Assembly (NCBI RefSeq): GCF_001050375.1
Contig: NZ_KQ130482.1
Coordinates: 140,954-204,953 of the forward strand
Length of the DNA: 64,000 bases
Reading direction: 5' to 3'
Origin: Catenovulum maritimum
GTDB lineage: Bacteria > Pseudomonadota > Gammaproteobacteria > Enterobacterales > Alteromonadaceae
Shown: positions 56,845 to 64,000 of the stretch, piece after piece
Position numbering within the stretch: the first letter of the stretch is position 1
Layout: every line of letters starts with the position of its first letter
Made by a program: the position numbers and the translations under genes
The notes under the pieces: model-generated
The model's input: the letters and a program-made list of their open reading frames with translations, nothing else
The model's database searches: none
Told to the model about the DNA's origin: nothing

Positions 56845-57043
56845 AACTTAACTCGCGATAACAACTTGATTTGTTGAGCGCCTTTTTCCTCACAACTAAC
56901 TTGAATTATTCGCTCGCAATTATAGCTCTCTATTACGTACGAAAATTCAGCTTGTTCTAAGAAAAAAATACCTCTCAAGAAATAAAAAATGGACAATATC
57001 AATAACTTCAGAGCATTAGCTAATTTCTTATCCAGAGTTAAGG
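56845..57043. repeat. Dispersed repeat family 2, long copy
   Basis: About 200 bases flanked by imperfect inverted repeats: CTTAACTCGCGATAA at the left and TTATCCAGAGTTAAG at the right. Its left end and inner A-rich block match 1582-1681 (see that entry). No transposase; a non-autonomous element is the likely explanation. It occupies most of the 364-base gap between the porin and pstS, upstream of the pstS Pho box. Confidence 0.55.
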
Positions 57044-57077
57044 ACAAAGATTAAAAATTTATTGCAGTAATCTTTCT

Positions 57078-57111
57078 CTGTCATATTAGTGAAATAAATG
57101 TGTAATAAGAT
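57078..57111 (+). promoter_or_regulatory. PhoB promoter of pstS
   Basis: Pho box CTGTCATATTAGTGAAAT at 57078-57095 and a weak -10 TAAGAT at 57106-57111, with the same 10-base spacing as the two other Pho promoters of this block. The second half-site is degenerate. The pstS start is 42 bases further on. Confidence 0.7.
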
Positions 57112-57152
57112 CTACTGTAATAAATAACGACAAGAAAGCAATTGAGGCTTAT

Positions 57153-58121
57153 ATGAAATTTAATACTATTGTTCGTGTTATCGGTTTTGCCGCTGCAACT
57201 ATGCTATCAACTCAAGCAGCAGCGATTGATAAAGCGCTTCCTGAATATCAAAAAACAAGCGGTATCTCTGGTAAATTATCATCAGTTGGTTCTGACACAT
57301 TAGCTAATATGATGACGTTTTGGGCTGAAGAATATAAAAGAGCTTACCCAAATGTAACCATTCAAGTTCAAGCGGCTGGTTCTTCTACTGCGCCACCGGC
57401 GTTAACTGAAGGTACTGCTCAGTTTGGTCCTATGAGTCGTGGGATGAAATCGAAAGAAATTGAAGCTTTTGAAGAAAGATTTGGCTACAAGCCAACTGAA
57501 GTTCGTGTTGCTATTGACGCACTTGCTGTATTCGTAAATAAAGATAACCCAATTAAAGGTTTGAATATAAAGCAAGTTGACGCTATTTTCTCATCAACTC
57601 TAAAATGTGGCGCTGATGCTTCAGTTGAACGTTGGGGTGACTTAGGTTTAACAGGCGAATGGGATCGTAAAGATGTTCAATTGTTTGGCCGTAACTCAGT
57701 ATCGGGTACATATGGTTATTTCAAAAAGAAAGGCCTATGTAAAGGTGACTTTAAGAATAATGTAAATGAGCAACCTGGTTCGGCATCTGTTGTACAATCA
57801 ATTTCATCATCGCTAAACGCAATTGGCTACTCAGGTATTGGTTACAGAACTTCTGGCGTTAAAGCGGTTCCTTTAGCTAAGAAAGGTACTAAGTATGTTG
57901 CGGCGACTATGGAAAATGCGGTAGCAGGTAAATATCCTTTATCTCGTTTCTTATATGTATATGTTAATAAGCATCCTAATAAACCACTTGATCCATTAAC
58001 TTCAGAGTTTTTACGTATGGTATTGTCTAAAACAGGCCAATACATAGTAGAGAAAGATGGTTATATTCCTTTGCCAGCTGCGGTGGCAAATAAAGAATTA
58101 AAGAAACTAGGTTTATTATAA
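57153..58121 (+). CDS. pstS: Phosphate-binding periplasmic protein PstS
   Basis: 322 residues. Signal peptide to about residue 24 (STQAAA). PstS-type phosphate pocket: [66 protein letters not shown]. PstS delivers phosphate to PstCAB. Unusually it is separated from pstCAB-phoU by a porin gene and has its own promoter. Ends in a strong terminator. Confidence 0.95.
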   Translation: MKFNTIVRVIGFAAATMLSTQAAAIDKALPEYQKTSGISGKLSSVGSDTLANMMTFWAEEYKRAYPNVTIQVQAAGSSTAPPALTEGTAQFGPMSRGMKSKEIEAFEERFGYKPTEVRVAIDALAVFVNKDNPIKGLNIKQVDAIFSSTLKCGADASVERWGDLGLTGEWDRKDVQLFGRNSVSGTYGYFKKKGLCKGDFKNNVNEQPGSASVVQSISSSLNAIGYSGIGYRTSGVKAVPLAKKGTKYVAATMENAVAGKYPLSRFLYVYVNKHPNKPLDPLTSEFLRMVLSKTGQYIVEKDGYIPLPAAVANKELKKLGLL

Positions 58122-58147
58122 ATTTAAACTCATCTCTTTAGTTGAAT

Positions 58148-58180
58148 AAATGGCATTCAGGAGACTGAATGCCATTTTTT
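58148..58180 (+). terminator. Terminator of pstS
   Basis: Perfect 13-base stem AAATGGCATTCAG / CTGAATGCCATTT with loop GAGA and further T. Confidence 0.92.
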
Positions 58181-58223
58181 ATTTCACAAGCCCAATCGTA
58201 AGAAAAACTTTTTTGATAAAAGC

Positions 58224-58262
58224 TTTTGGTTTTTATCAGCTAATTTAGCTTAAAAACCAAAA
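58224..58262. repeat. Long inverted repeat upstream of flrA
   Basis: TTTTGGTTTTTA / TAAAAACCAAAA (12 of 12) enclosing a second perfect dyad AGCTAA-T-TTAGCT, interrupted only by TC on one side. It lies 92 bases before the flrA start, after the pstS terminator. There is no T run on the plus strand, so operator or cruciform is as likely as terminator. Confidence 0.7.
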
Positions 58263-58354
58263 AATTGACGTTTTACCTTTTTTTATTTGGAATTGCTGAT
58301 ATATTTGTCAATAATTTAACTCGTTTTTATATAACAACAATAAATTGACAATAC

Positions 58355-59788
58355 ATGCCAAATAATAAAAGAATTTTATTAATAGCGTCAGAAAACCGAG
58401 ATCTATCTGTATTAAAAACAATACTGCAGTTTATGTCTGAAGATTTTGATGCTGTAGAGCTTGATAACGCTGATACCTGTCTTAAGCAATATGATGAATG
58501 GAAAGCGATTATTTTTAATACTTCTGCGGAAGATATAGAAACTTGTCAAAAGTTAATAAATGCCTCTCCTGAGTTGCCGTTTATGGTTGCTGATTGTTTA
58601 GCTGACCTAGCTGGCTTGGCAAATGTAGTTGCAACCCTCAGTCAAAATGTTACTTATGCTGATTTCACCCAAGCACTTCATCACTGTGAATCGTATTTAA
58701 GAAATAAACCAAACAAACAAGTTAAAACGTCAAAAGATCTGATCCACACCTTGGTTGGTCGCAGCGGCGAAATGCAAACTGTGCGGAAGCTAATTGAGCA
58801 AGTCTCTCCGACTGATGCTAACGTGTTAATTTTAGGTGAATCAGGCACAGGTAAAGAAGTGGTTGCTCAGGCAATACATAGGCTTTCCAAAAGAGCTAAA
58901 GGCCCATTTGTACCTGTTAATTGTGGCGCTATACCTGGTGATTTACTTGAGAGTGAACTCTTCGGCCATGAGAAAGGTGCTTTTACCGGAGCAATTAGTG
59001 CCAGAAAAGGGAGATTTGAGCTCGCGCAAGGCGGTACTTTATTTCTAGATGAAATAGGTGACATGCCTTTACAGATGCAAGTTAAGCTATTAAGAGTATT
59101 GCAAGAGCGAGTATTTGAAAGAGTTGGCTCTGCGATTCAAGTAAAAGCAAACGTTAGAGTTATCGCAGCAACACATAGACAGCTTGAATCTTTAGTTGAT
59201 GAAGGTAAATTTAGAGAAGATCTGTTTTATCGACTCAATGTTTTTCCAATTGAAACACCTTCATTACGTGAAAGACGAGAAGATTTACCGCAATTAGCAA
59301 CTGAATTAATCCGCAGGCAAAGCGAACAGGGAAATGAAAGCATTAAATTTACCGATAATGCGATGCAATCATTAATGGAACATAAGTGGTCTGGTAATGT
59401 TCGAGAGCTTGCTAATTTAGTTGAGCGTTTAATTATCTTATTTCCAAATCAGGTTGTTGATGTTGCCGATTTACCTAAAAAATATCAGCATATAGAAGTT
59501 GAAGCTTTCGAGCCGGAATATCCTGAAAGCTTTATGGAGCGTGAAGCCTTAAATGATTTATTTGCGTTTGATGAAGAAGAGGAAGAGCCTGAAGACGAAG
59601 GTTTAGCTGTTATGACTAGCTTGCCGGAAGAAGGGATAGTACTAAAAGATTATTTAGCTGAGTTAGAAGTCAATCTGATTAATCAAGCCTTAGCTTTTCA
59701 TGAAGGCGTCGTTGCCAGAGCAGCAGAAATGCTGGGTATGCGCCGAACAACTTTAGTTGAAAAAATGAGAAAATATGGTTTAAATTAG
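58355..59788 (+). CDS. flrA: Flagellar master regulator FlrA/FleQ (sigma-54 activator)
   Basis: 477 residues. Degenerate receiver-like FleQ N-terminal domain (about 1-120), AAA+ domain about 135-370 with Walker [16 protein letters not shown], the sigma-54-contacting GAFTGA, Walker [13 protein letters not shown], and a C-terminal Fis-type helix-turn-helix ([20 protein letters not shown]). An acidic linker (about 400-425) precedes the HTH. It activates class II flagellar genes; FleQ relatives respond to c-di-GMP, relevant since two diguanylate cyclases are encoded in the window. Followed by flrBC. Confidence 0.93.
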   Translation: MPNNKRILLIASENRDLSVLKTILQFMSEDFDAVELDNADTCLKQYDEWKAIIFNTSAEDIETCQKLINASPELPFMVADCLADLAGLANVVATLSQNVTYADFTQALHHCESYLRNKPNKQVKTSKDLIHTLVGRSGEMQTVRKLIEQVSPTDANVLILGESGTGKEVVAQAIHRLSKRAKGPFVPVNCGAIPGDLLESELFGHEKGAFTGAISARKGRFELAQGGTLFLDEIGDMPLQMQVKLLRVLQERVFERVGSAIQVKANVRVIAATHRQLESLVDEGKFREDLFYRLNVFPIETPSLRERREDLPQLATELIRRQSEQGNESIKFTDNAMQSLMEHKWSGNVRELANLVERLIILFPNQVVDVADLPKKYQHIEVEAFEPEYPESFMEREALNDLFAFDEEEEEPEDEGLAVMTSLPEEGIVLKDYLAELEVNLINQALAFHEGVVARAAEMLGMRRTTLVEKMRKYGLN

Positions 59789-59885
59789 CGGAGTTTCCAT
59801 TTTCTGGATTTCGCTTATTTAAGCGTTGTCAAAAAAACATCAATTCAATTTCACCTTAACTAGCTGATTATTAAATAAAAAATAT

Positions 59886-59900
59886 TGGCACTTCAATTGC
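59886..59900 (+). promoter_or_regulatory. Sigma-54 promoter of flrBC
   Basis: TGGCAC at 59886-59891 and TTGC at 59897-59900: the GG and GC are exactly 10 bases apart as in the -24/-12 consensus. It lies 40 bases before flrB, as expected for an FlrA-activated class II promoter. Confidence 0.88.
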
Positions 59901-59939
59901 TATATTACCTGTAGTAAATTTTTTGACGCAGGTGATGAC

Positions 59940-61031
59940 ATGCAAGTCGCATTTAAACAAACTCCAGAGCTTAAACAAGAATCTTATCTAGGTGAACTAG
60001 ATGAGTTAAGAGGTCAGGCTGCCCGTTTAACGCATTTAGTTAATGTATTACCTGCTGGCGTCGTTATTTTAAATGAATTTGGTTTTGTCGAAGAAGCAAA
60101 TCAAATTGCGATCGATTTGCTCGGTGAACCTTTAATTAATTTAAAGTGGCTTGAAGTTATTAAACGTTCATTTAATCCACAAGCCGACGACGGTCATGAA
60201 GTGTCACTACATGATGGTCGTAGAGTGAAATTAGAAACAATAGACTTATCGCCTGAGCGCGGTCAATTAATTCTAATCACAAATTTAACCGAGACTCGAC
60301 TGCTTCAAGCGAGATTAAATCACCTTAGCCAGTTAAGTGTACTGGGTAAAATGATGGCTTCACTTGCTCATCAAATTAGAACCCCTTTATCAGCTGCTAT
60401 GTTATATGCAGCCAATTTAGCGAATCAAAGTTTAAATAAAACGGCACAGTCGAATTTTCAGAAGAAACTCGTTGCTCGTTTACATGATCTTGAAAGCCAG
60501 ATTAATGATATGTTGCTGTTTGCTAAAAGCGGTCAAAAACAAGTCGCTGAAAAGTTATCTTTGCAACAGTTATTATCAGAAGTTCAGGCAGGTAGTGAAG
60601 CTATGATTATTCAAAATCATGGTCAACTTACAGCGGAATTACCAGAGCCTGATATCTTAATTTTTGGTAATCAAAATGCTTTAGCCAGTGCAATACAAAA
60701 CTTGATCCATAACAGTATTCAAATGATACCAAAAGGGGCTCAAATTAGGGTATCGGCTAAGCGTTCAGATAAAGATCCTAGCTTGGTTTGGATTCAAGTT
60801 TCAGATAATGGCCCTGGTATTTCACCTGAATTACAGCAATCTGTATTTGATCCCTTTTATACAACCCGTACTAAAGGTACTGGCTTGGGATTAGCTGTGG
60901 TTAAATCAGTTGCCGAACAACATCAAGGTAGAGTGTTTATTGATTCCAAACCAGAGCAAGGTTGTACTTTCACGATAGAATTAGCTGTCGCTGAAAATGC
61001 TGTTTTAGCGCAAGTCGCTGGCCAGAACTAA
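59940..61031 (+). CDS. flrB: Flagellar sensor histidine kinase FlrB/FleS
   Basis: 363 residues, soluble. PAS-like domain about 30-120 (LVNVLPAGVVILNEFGFVEEAN), HisKA with phosphoacceptor His in MASLAHQIRTPLSAAML, HATPase with N-box LIHNSIQM, DNGPGI and GTGLGLAVV. It phosphorylates FlrC to switch on class III flagellar genes. Its stop overlaps the first possible FlrC ATG by one base. Confidence 0.92.
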   Translation: MQVAFKQTPELKQESYLGELDELRGQAARLTHLVNVLPAGVVILNEFGFVEEANQIAIDLLGEPLINLKWLEVIKRSFNPQADDGHEVSLHDGRRVKLETIDLSPERGQLILITNLTETRLLQARLNHLSQLSVLGKMMASLAHQIRTPLSAAMLYAANLANQSLNKTAQSNFQKKLVARLHDLESQINDMLLFAKSGQKQVAEKLSLQQLLSEVQAGSEAMIIQNHGQLTAELPEPDILIFGNQNALASAIQNLIHNSIQMIPKGAQIRVSAKRSDKDPSLVWIQVSDNGPGISPELQQSVFDPFYTTRTKGTGLGLAVVKSVAEQHQGRVFIDSKPEQGCTFTIELAVAENAVLAQVAGQN

Positions 61032-61042
61032 TGGAGAATACC

Positions 61043-62371
61043 ATGGAAAATCAAATTTTAATTGTTGAAGATGACGCCAATTTAAGAGAAGCCATAGTCG
61101 ATACATTAGCTATAGCAGGCTATCAGTGTATTGAAGCTGACAGCGGAGAAGACGCTTTAATTAAATTGAATTCGCATTCTGTCTCTATGATATTTAGTGA
61201 TGTGCAAATGCCTGGTATCAATGGTTTATCTTTGCTACGAAATGTTAAAGCTAAATTGCCGAATATGCCATTTTTACTCATGACCGCATTTGCCAATATT
61301 AAAGATGCTGTTGATGCGATGAAAGAAGGCGCGACAGATTATTTAGCAAAACCTTTTGCGCCTGAAGTTTTACTGAGTTTAGTCGGTCGTTATATGCCAA
61401 CTACTGAGAACCCTAAATTAAACCCAGTGGCGCAAGATGATAAAAGCTTAGAACTATTAAAGTTAGCCAGCCGAGTTGCGAAGTCTGATGCATCTGTCTT
61501 AGTGCTTGGGCCAAGCGGATCGGGTAAAGAAGTACTCGCACGCTATATCCATCAAGAATCGCCTAGAGCTGAAGAAGCTTTTGTTGCGATAAACTGCGCT
61601 GCTATTCCTGAAAACATGCTAGAGGCTACTTTATTCGGCTATGAAAAAGGCGCATTTACTGGCGCTTTGCAAGCCAGCCCTGGTAAATTTGAGCAGGCGC
61701 AAGGCGGTACGATTTTACTCGATGAAATTTCTGAGATGGATTTAGGACTACAAGCAAAATTACTTCGTGTTTTGCAAGAAAGAGAAGTCGAAAGGTTAGG
61801 CAGTCGTAAAACTTTGAAATTGGATGTCAGAGTGATAGCAACCAGTAATCGGGACTTAAAACAAGCGGTAGCTGAAGGCCTGTTTAGAGAAGATTTGTAC
61901 TATCGATTAAATGTTTTTCCGTTAACTTGGTTATCTTTAGCGGAACGTAAAATGGATATATTACCTTTAGCTGAGCATTTAATTGAAAGGCATGTTAAAA
62001 AAGACAATAGAACCGCACCTAAACTCACTATGGCAGCGCGAACTAAATTACAGCAACATGATTGGCCAGGTAATGTCAGGGAGTTGGATAATGTTATTCA
62101 GCGAGCGTTAATACTGGCTCAATATCAAGTAATTGATGGTTGCGATATTTTAATCGAATTAGATACCGCTATGCCGCAAAATGAGCCAGTGAGTCAAGAG
62201 GAATCTCTGGGTAAAGAGTTAAGACAACAAGAGCATCAGATTATTCTAGATACTTTGTTGGCTTGTCATGGCAAACGAAATCGTGTTGCAGATAAGCTAG
62301 GTATCAGCCCACGTACTTTAAGATACAAGATTGCTAAGATGCGAGAAATGGGGATCGAAATTCCAGTCTAG
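61043..62371 (+). CDS. flrC: Flagellar response regulator FlrC/FleR (sigma-54 activator)
   Basis: 442 residues from the ATG at 61043, which has GGAG 6 bases upstream; an ATG at 61031 would add four residues. Receiver domain about 1-115 with phosphoacceptor Asp in FSDVQMPGINGL, AAA+ domain about 135-365 (LGPSGSGKEVLARYI, GAFTGA, GTILLDEISEMDL), Fis-type HTH (RNRVADKLGISPRTLRYKIAK). Activates class III flagellar operons with sigma-54. In most relatives fliE follows directly; here it does not. Confidence 0.93.
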   Translation: MENQILIVEDDANLREAIVDTLAIAGYQCIEADSGEDALIKLNSHSVSMIFSDVQMPGINGLSLLRNVKAKLPNMPFLLMTAFANIKDAVDAMKEGATDYLAKPFAPEVLLSLVGRYMPTTENPKLNPVAQDDKSLELLKLASRVAKSDASVLVLGPSGSGKEVLARYIHQESPRAEEAFVAINCAAIPENMLEATLFGYEKGAFTGALQASPGKFEQAQGGTILLDEISEMDLGLQAKLLRVLQEREVERLGSRKTLKLDVRVIATSNRDLKQAVAEGLFREDLYYRLNVFPLTWLSLAERKMDILPLAEHLIERHVKKDNRTAPKLTMAARTKLQQHDWPGNVRELDNVIQRALILAQYQVIDGCDILIELDTAMPQNEPVSQEESLGKELRQQEHQIILDTLLACHGKRNRVADKLGISPRTLRYKIAKMREMGIEIPV

Positions 62372-62430
62372 GTATTTTCTGCTAGATAAGCTATGCTGTT
62401 AATTAGATATTGTTAACTATTCTGATTGAT

Positions 62431-63315
62431 GTGACTAAAAAAATCTTTATTAACAGCTTTATCATTAGTTTGATTTTCATTTTTAGCATCACTGTATATG
62501 CGGCTGAGGTATTTACTTATAATCAAGGTGAAACCGAAGACGATGATAGAAATAGATATGATAAAAAATTACTGGTATTGGCTTTAGAAGCCACCAAAGC
62601 TGATTTTGGTGACTATGTATTACAGCCAACTAAACGTGGCAGTAATTACAAAAGAAATTTAAAACTCCTCGAACAAAACTTTTACACTAACTTTTTTATC
62701 CAAACTTCAATTGATGATGATATTTTAACTAAGTTTAAAGCAGTAGAAATTCCAATTGAAAGAGGCATAGTTGGCTATCGTGTTGGGATAATTAACCCTG
62801 AAAGGCTCGACAAATTTAATAAAAATATGTCACTTGATGAGCTTAAAAGATTAAGCATAATTCAAGGTGATGGCTGGTTAGATACACAAATATTAAAACA
62901 AAATGGCTATAATGTTTTTGGTATTTCTAATTACGATAGCTTGTTTCGTATGATTTCACTTTCGAGAGCGGATATTCTGCTTCGAGGCGCAAATGAAATT
63001 TCATATGAGTTAGATAACTTTATCACTAAATACCCTAATTTATCAGTAGAGCCGCATTTTATATTCCATTACCCATTACCAAGATTTTTTATTACTTCTA
63101 AATCGAATCTAAATGCAGCTAAGCGGATAGAAGTCGGTTTAAACCGAGCTTTTGAAGATGGTTCTTTTATGGCCTTGTGGCAAAGTCACTTTGGTAGTAG
63201 CTTGAAACAATTAAATTTAAAATCTCGACGAGTTATTGAGTTAAAAAATTCAAGTATTTCAAGCTTAGCGACTGACTATACTAAATACAATTTTACTCTT
63301 GCTGAAATGAAGTGA
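62431..63315 (+). CDS. Periplasmic binding-protein-like protein, paralogue B
   Basis: 294 residues from the GTG at 62431, which opens directly on a signal peptide (TKKIFINSFIISLIFIFSI...VYAA); the frame extends upstream to a TTG at 62410. The mature part aligns by eye with 40153-41076: ERGIVGYRVG, IQGDGWLDTQILKQNG, LSRADILLRGANEISYEL, YPNLSVEPHF, PLPRFFIT, NAAKRIEVGLNRAFEDGS. Type-2 periplasmic binding-protein fold, ligand unknown, no transporter nearby. Its 3' end overlaps the convergent GH2 gene by 23 bases. Confidence 0.7.
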   Translation: MTKKIFINSFIISLIFIFSITVYAAEVFTYNQGETEDDDRNRYDKKLLVLALEATKADFGDYVLQPTKRGSNYKRNLKLLEQNFYTNFFIQTSIDDDILTKFKAVEIPIERGIVGYRVGIINPERLDKFNKNMSLDELKRLSIIQGDGWLDTQILKQNGYNVFGISNYDSLFRMISLSRADILLRGANEISYELDNFITKYPNLSVEPHFIFHYPLPRFFITSKSNLNAAKRIEVGLNRAFEDGSFMALWQSHFGSSLKQLNLKSRRVIELKNSSISSLATDYTKYNFTLAEMK

Positions 63316-64000
63316 GTATGACTTCTGCAGGCTTTAATCCTTTAGCTGTAGCGGATACTGTCACTTGACCAATTTGATTTTTAAGGCTTTTTACTACCGC
63401 TACAAGTTTACCCCGAAAAGTATTTCTTTGATTGACTTGAAACCCTTCAACGGAAGCCGGATTGGCATTGCCCAGTGCGATTAGCTCCCCAGCCCCCGAG
63501 ACTGATAAGTTTAACTCAAGATCATAATCCCAGTAGTAAACAGTGTGATCATTTTCATCTAGCAATTGCGCCGTAATATAAACTAAATCTCTGCCATCTG
63601 GTGTTAAATTTAGTTTTTCTGCTGATAAACTAATTTTCTTGGCTTGCTGACTAGTTTTAAGCTGCCACCTACCTTGCGTATTACCTGCTGAATCATAACC
63701 GATTGCCTCTAGTAATCCTGCTTGGTAGGGCACTGAATAGCTCGTTTTGTACTCTGTGGCTTTTGAGGTGGCTTTTTTTCCTAAACTCTGACCATTTAAA
63801 AACAGCTCAACCTCAGGGTAAGCTGAATAAACCAAGACGTTTAACGCTTTATTCTCTTGGCCTGGCCAAGTCCAACTTGGATGCAAATCTGGTTGAACCC
63901 AATGTAAATACCAATCTGGATTTTGGGCAGGTTGGAGCGACGGAAAGGGACTTTCTATAAAAGCTGATATTTTATTCTTACCTGTTTTCCATAATACATC
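63293..64000 (-). CDS. GH2-family glycosidase, C-terminal part (runs off window)
   Basis: About 235 residues of an open frame that continues past the window end, so the catalytic domain is not visible. The first visible part (NPDWYLHWVQPDLHPSWTWPG) is followed by the DUF4982/Ig-like module LNVLVYSAYPEVELFLNGQSLG...YQAGLLEAIGYDSAGN and a final Ig-like domain (KISLSAEKLNLTPDGRDLVYITAQLLDENDH). This arrangement is typical of GH2 beta-galactosidase-like enzymes of polysaccharide loci. Substrate unknown; it suggests another carbohydrate locus starting beyond the window. Confidence 0.85.
   Translation of the reverse strand, partial: DVLWKTGKNKISAFIESPFPSLQPAQNPDWYLHWVQPDLHPSWTWPGQENKALNVLVYSAYPEVELFLNGQSLGKKATSKATEYKTSYSVPYQAGLLEAIGYDSAGNTQGRWQLKTSQQAKKISLSAEKLNLTPDGRDLVYITAQLLDENDHTVYYWDYDLELNLSVSGAGELIALGNANPASVEGFQVNQRNTFRGKLVAVVKSLKNQIGQVTVSATAKGLKPAEVILTSFQQE

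Noticed and set aside
56751-57047. Minus-strand ORF of 98 residues between porin and pstS
   Set aside because: Overlaps the porin end, its terminator and dispersed repeat family 2; composition looks random and there is no ribosome site.

Overview
The window looks like the chromosome of a marine, polysaccharide-degrading gammaproteobacterium of the Alteromonadales (Catenovulum/Alteromonas-like). This is inferred from the AT-rich DNA, a thrL-attenuated thrABC operon, an FlrABC flagellar cascade with a sigma-54 promoter, a GlyGly-CTERM protein with a matching rhombosortase, and an ulvan-type degradation locus. Genus assignment is inference; no ribosomal gene is present.

Layout. 0.1-3.1 kb: a cryptochrome-DASH/photolyase operon with a DCC thiol-oxidoreductase and a small DUF6482-like protein, then a DUF1801-like protein. 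3.2-5.8 kb: a lipoprotein amidohydrolase and a membrane-anchored AraC-type regulator. 6.2-16.1 kb: the most striking accessory region. It holds a lipoprotein sulfatase, a small frameshifted lipoprotein, a secreted TonB-C-domain protein, two divergently transcribed BNR-4 beta-propeller lyases whose His/His/Tyr/Arg spacing fits ulvan lyase families PL24 and PL25, and a lipoprotein GH88 unsaturated uronyl hydrolase. Together they would cut, desulfate and trim an uronate-containing sulfated polysaccharide such as ulvan. The PL24-like enzyme carries five Ig-like repeats and a GlyGly-CTERM tail; a rhombosortase candidate lies at 37.6-38.3 kb.

16.5-31.5 kb is mostly housekeeping: twin lipoproteins, Gph, an FAD oxidoreductase, a membrane GGDEF protein, Tag, a Rof-like protein, DUF2750, a FadL-like porin, PdxH, a MoxR/DUF58/transglutaminase operon and a CheY/CheC/PAS-GGDEF operon. 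31.6-36.6 kb is the threonine operon with leader peptide and attenuator. 36.6-49.8 kb holds Ung, the rhombosortase, gamma-glutamyltransferase, CysK, a stand-alone CBM48 protein, an RND efflux pair, tRNA-Arg(CCT), a GST and a PhzF protein. Two 161-bp copies of one dispersed repeat lie in opposite orientation upstream of ung and upstream of the tRNA.

50.0-58.2 kb is a phosphate-starvation block: pstC-pstA-pstB-phoU, a porin and pstS, each of the three transcription units preceded by a recognisable PhoB promoter. 58.3-62.4 kb is flrA, then a sigma-54 promoter and flrBC. The usual fliE-onward genes do not follow. Instead there is a periplasmic binding-protein-like gene (paralogue of the one at 40.2-41.1 kb) and the 3' part of a GH2 glycosidase that runs off the window end.

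No rRNA, CRISPR array, prophage, insertion-sequence transposase or toxin-antitoxin pair was recognised. No clearly new system was found. The best leads are the GlyGly-CTERM lyase/rhombosortase pairing, the dispersed repeat families, the frameshifted lipoprotein and the PhoB-controlled porin.
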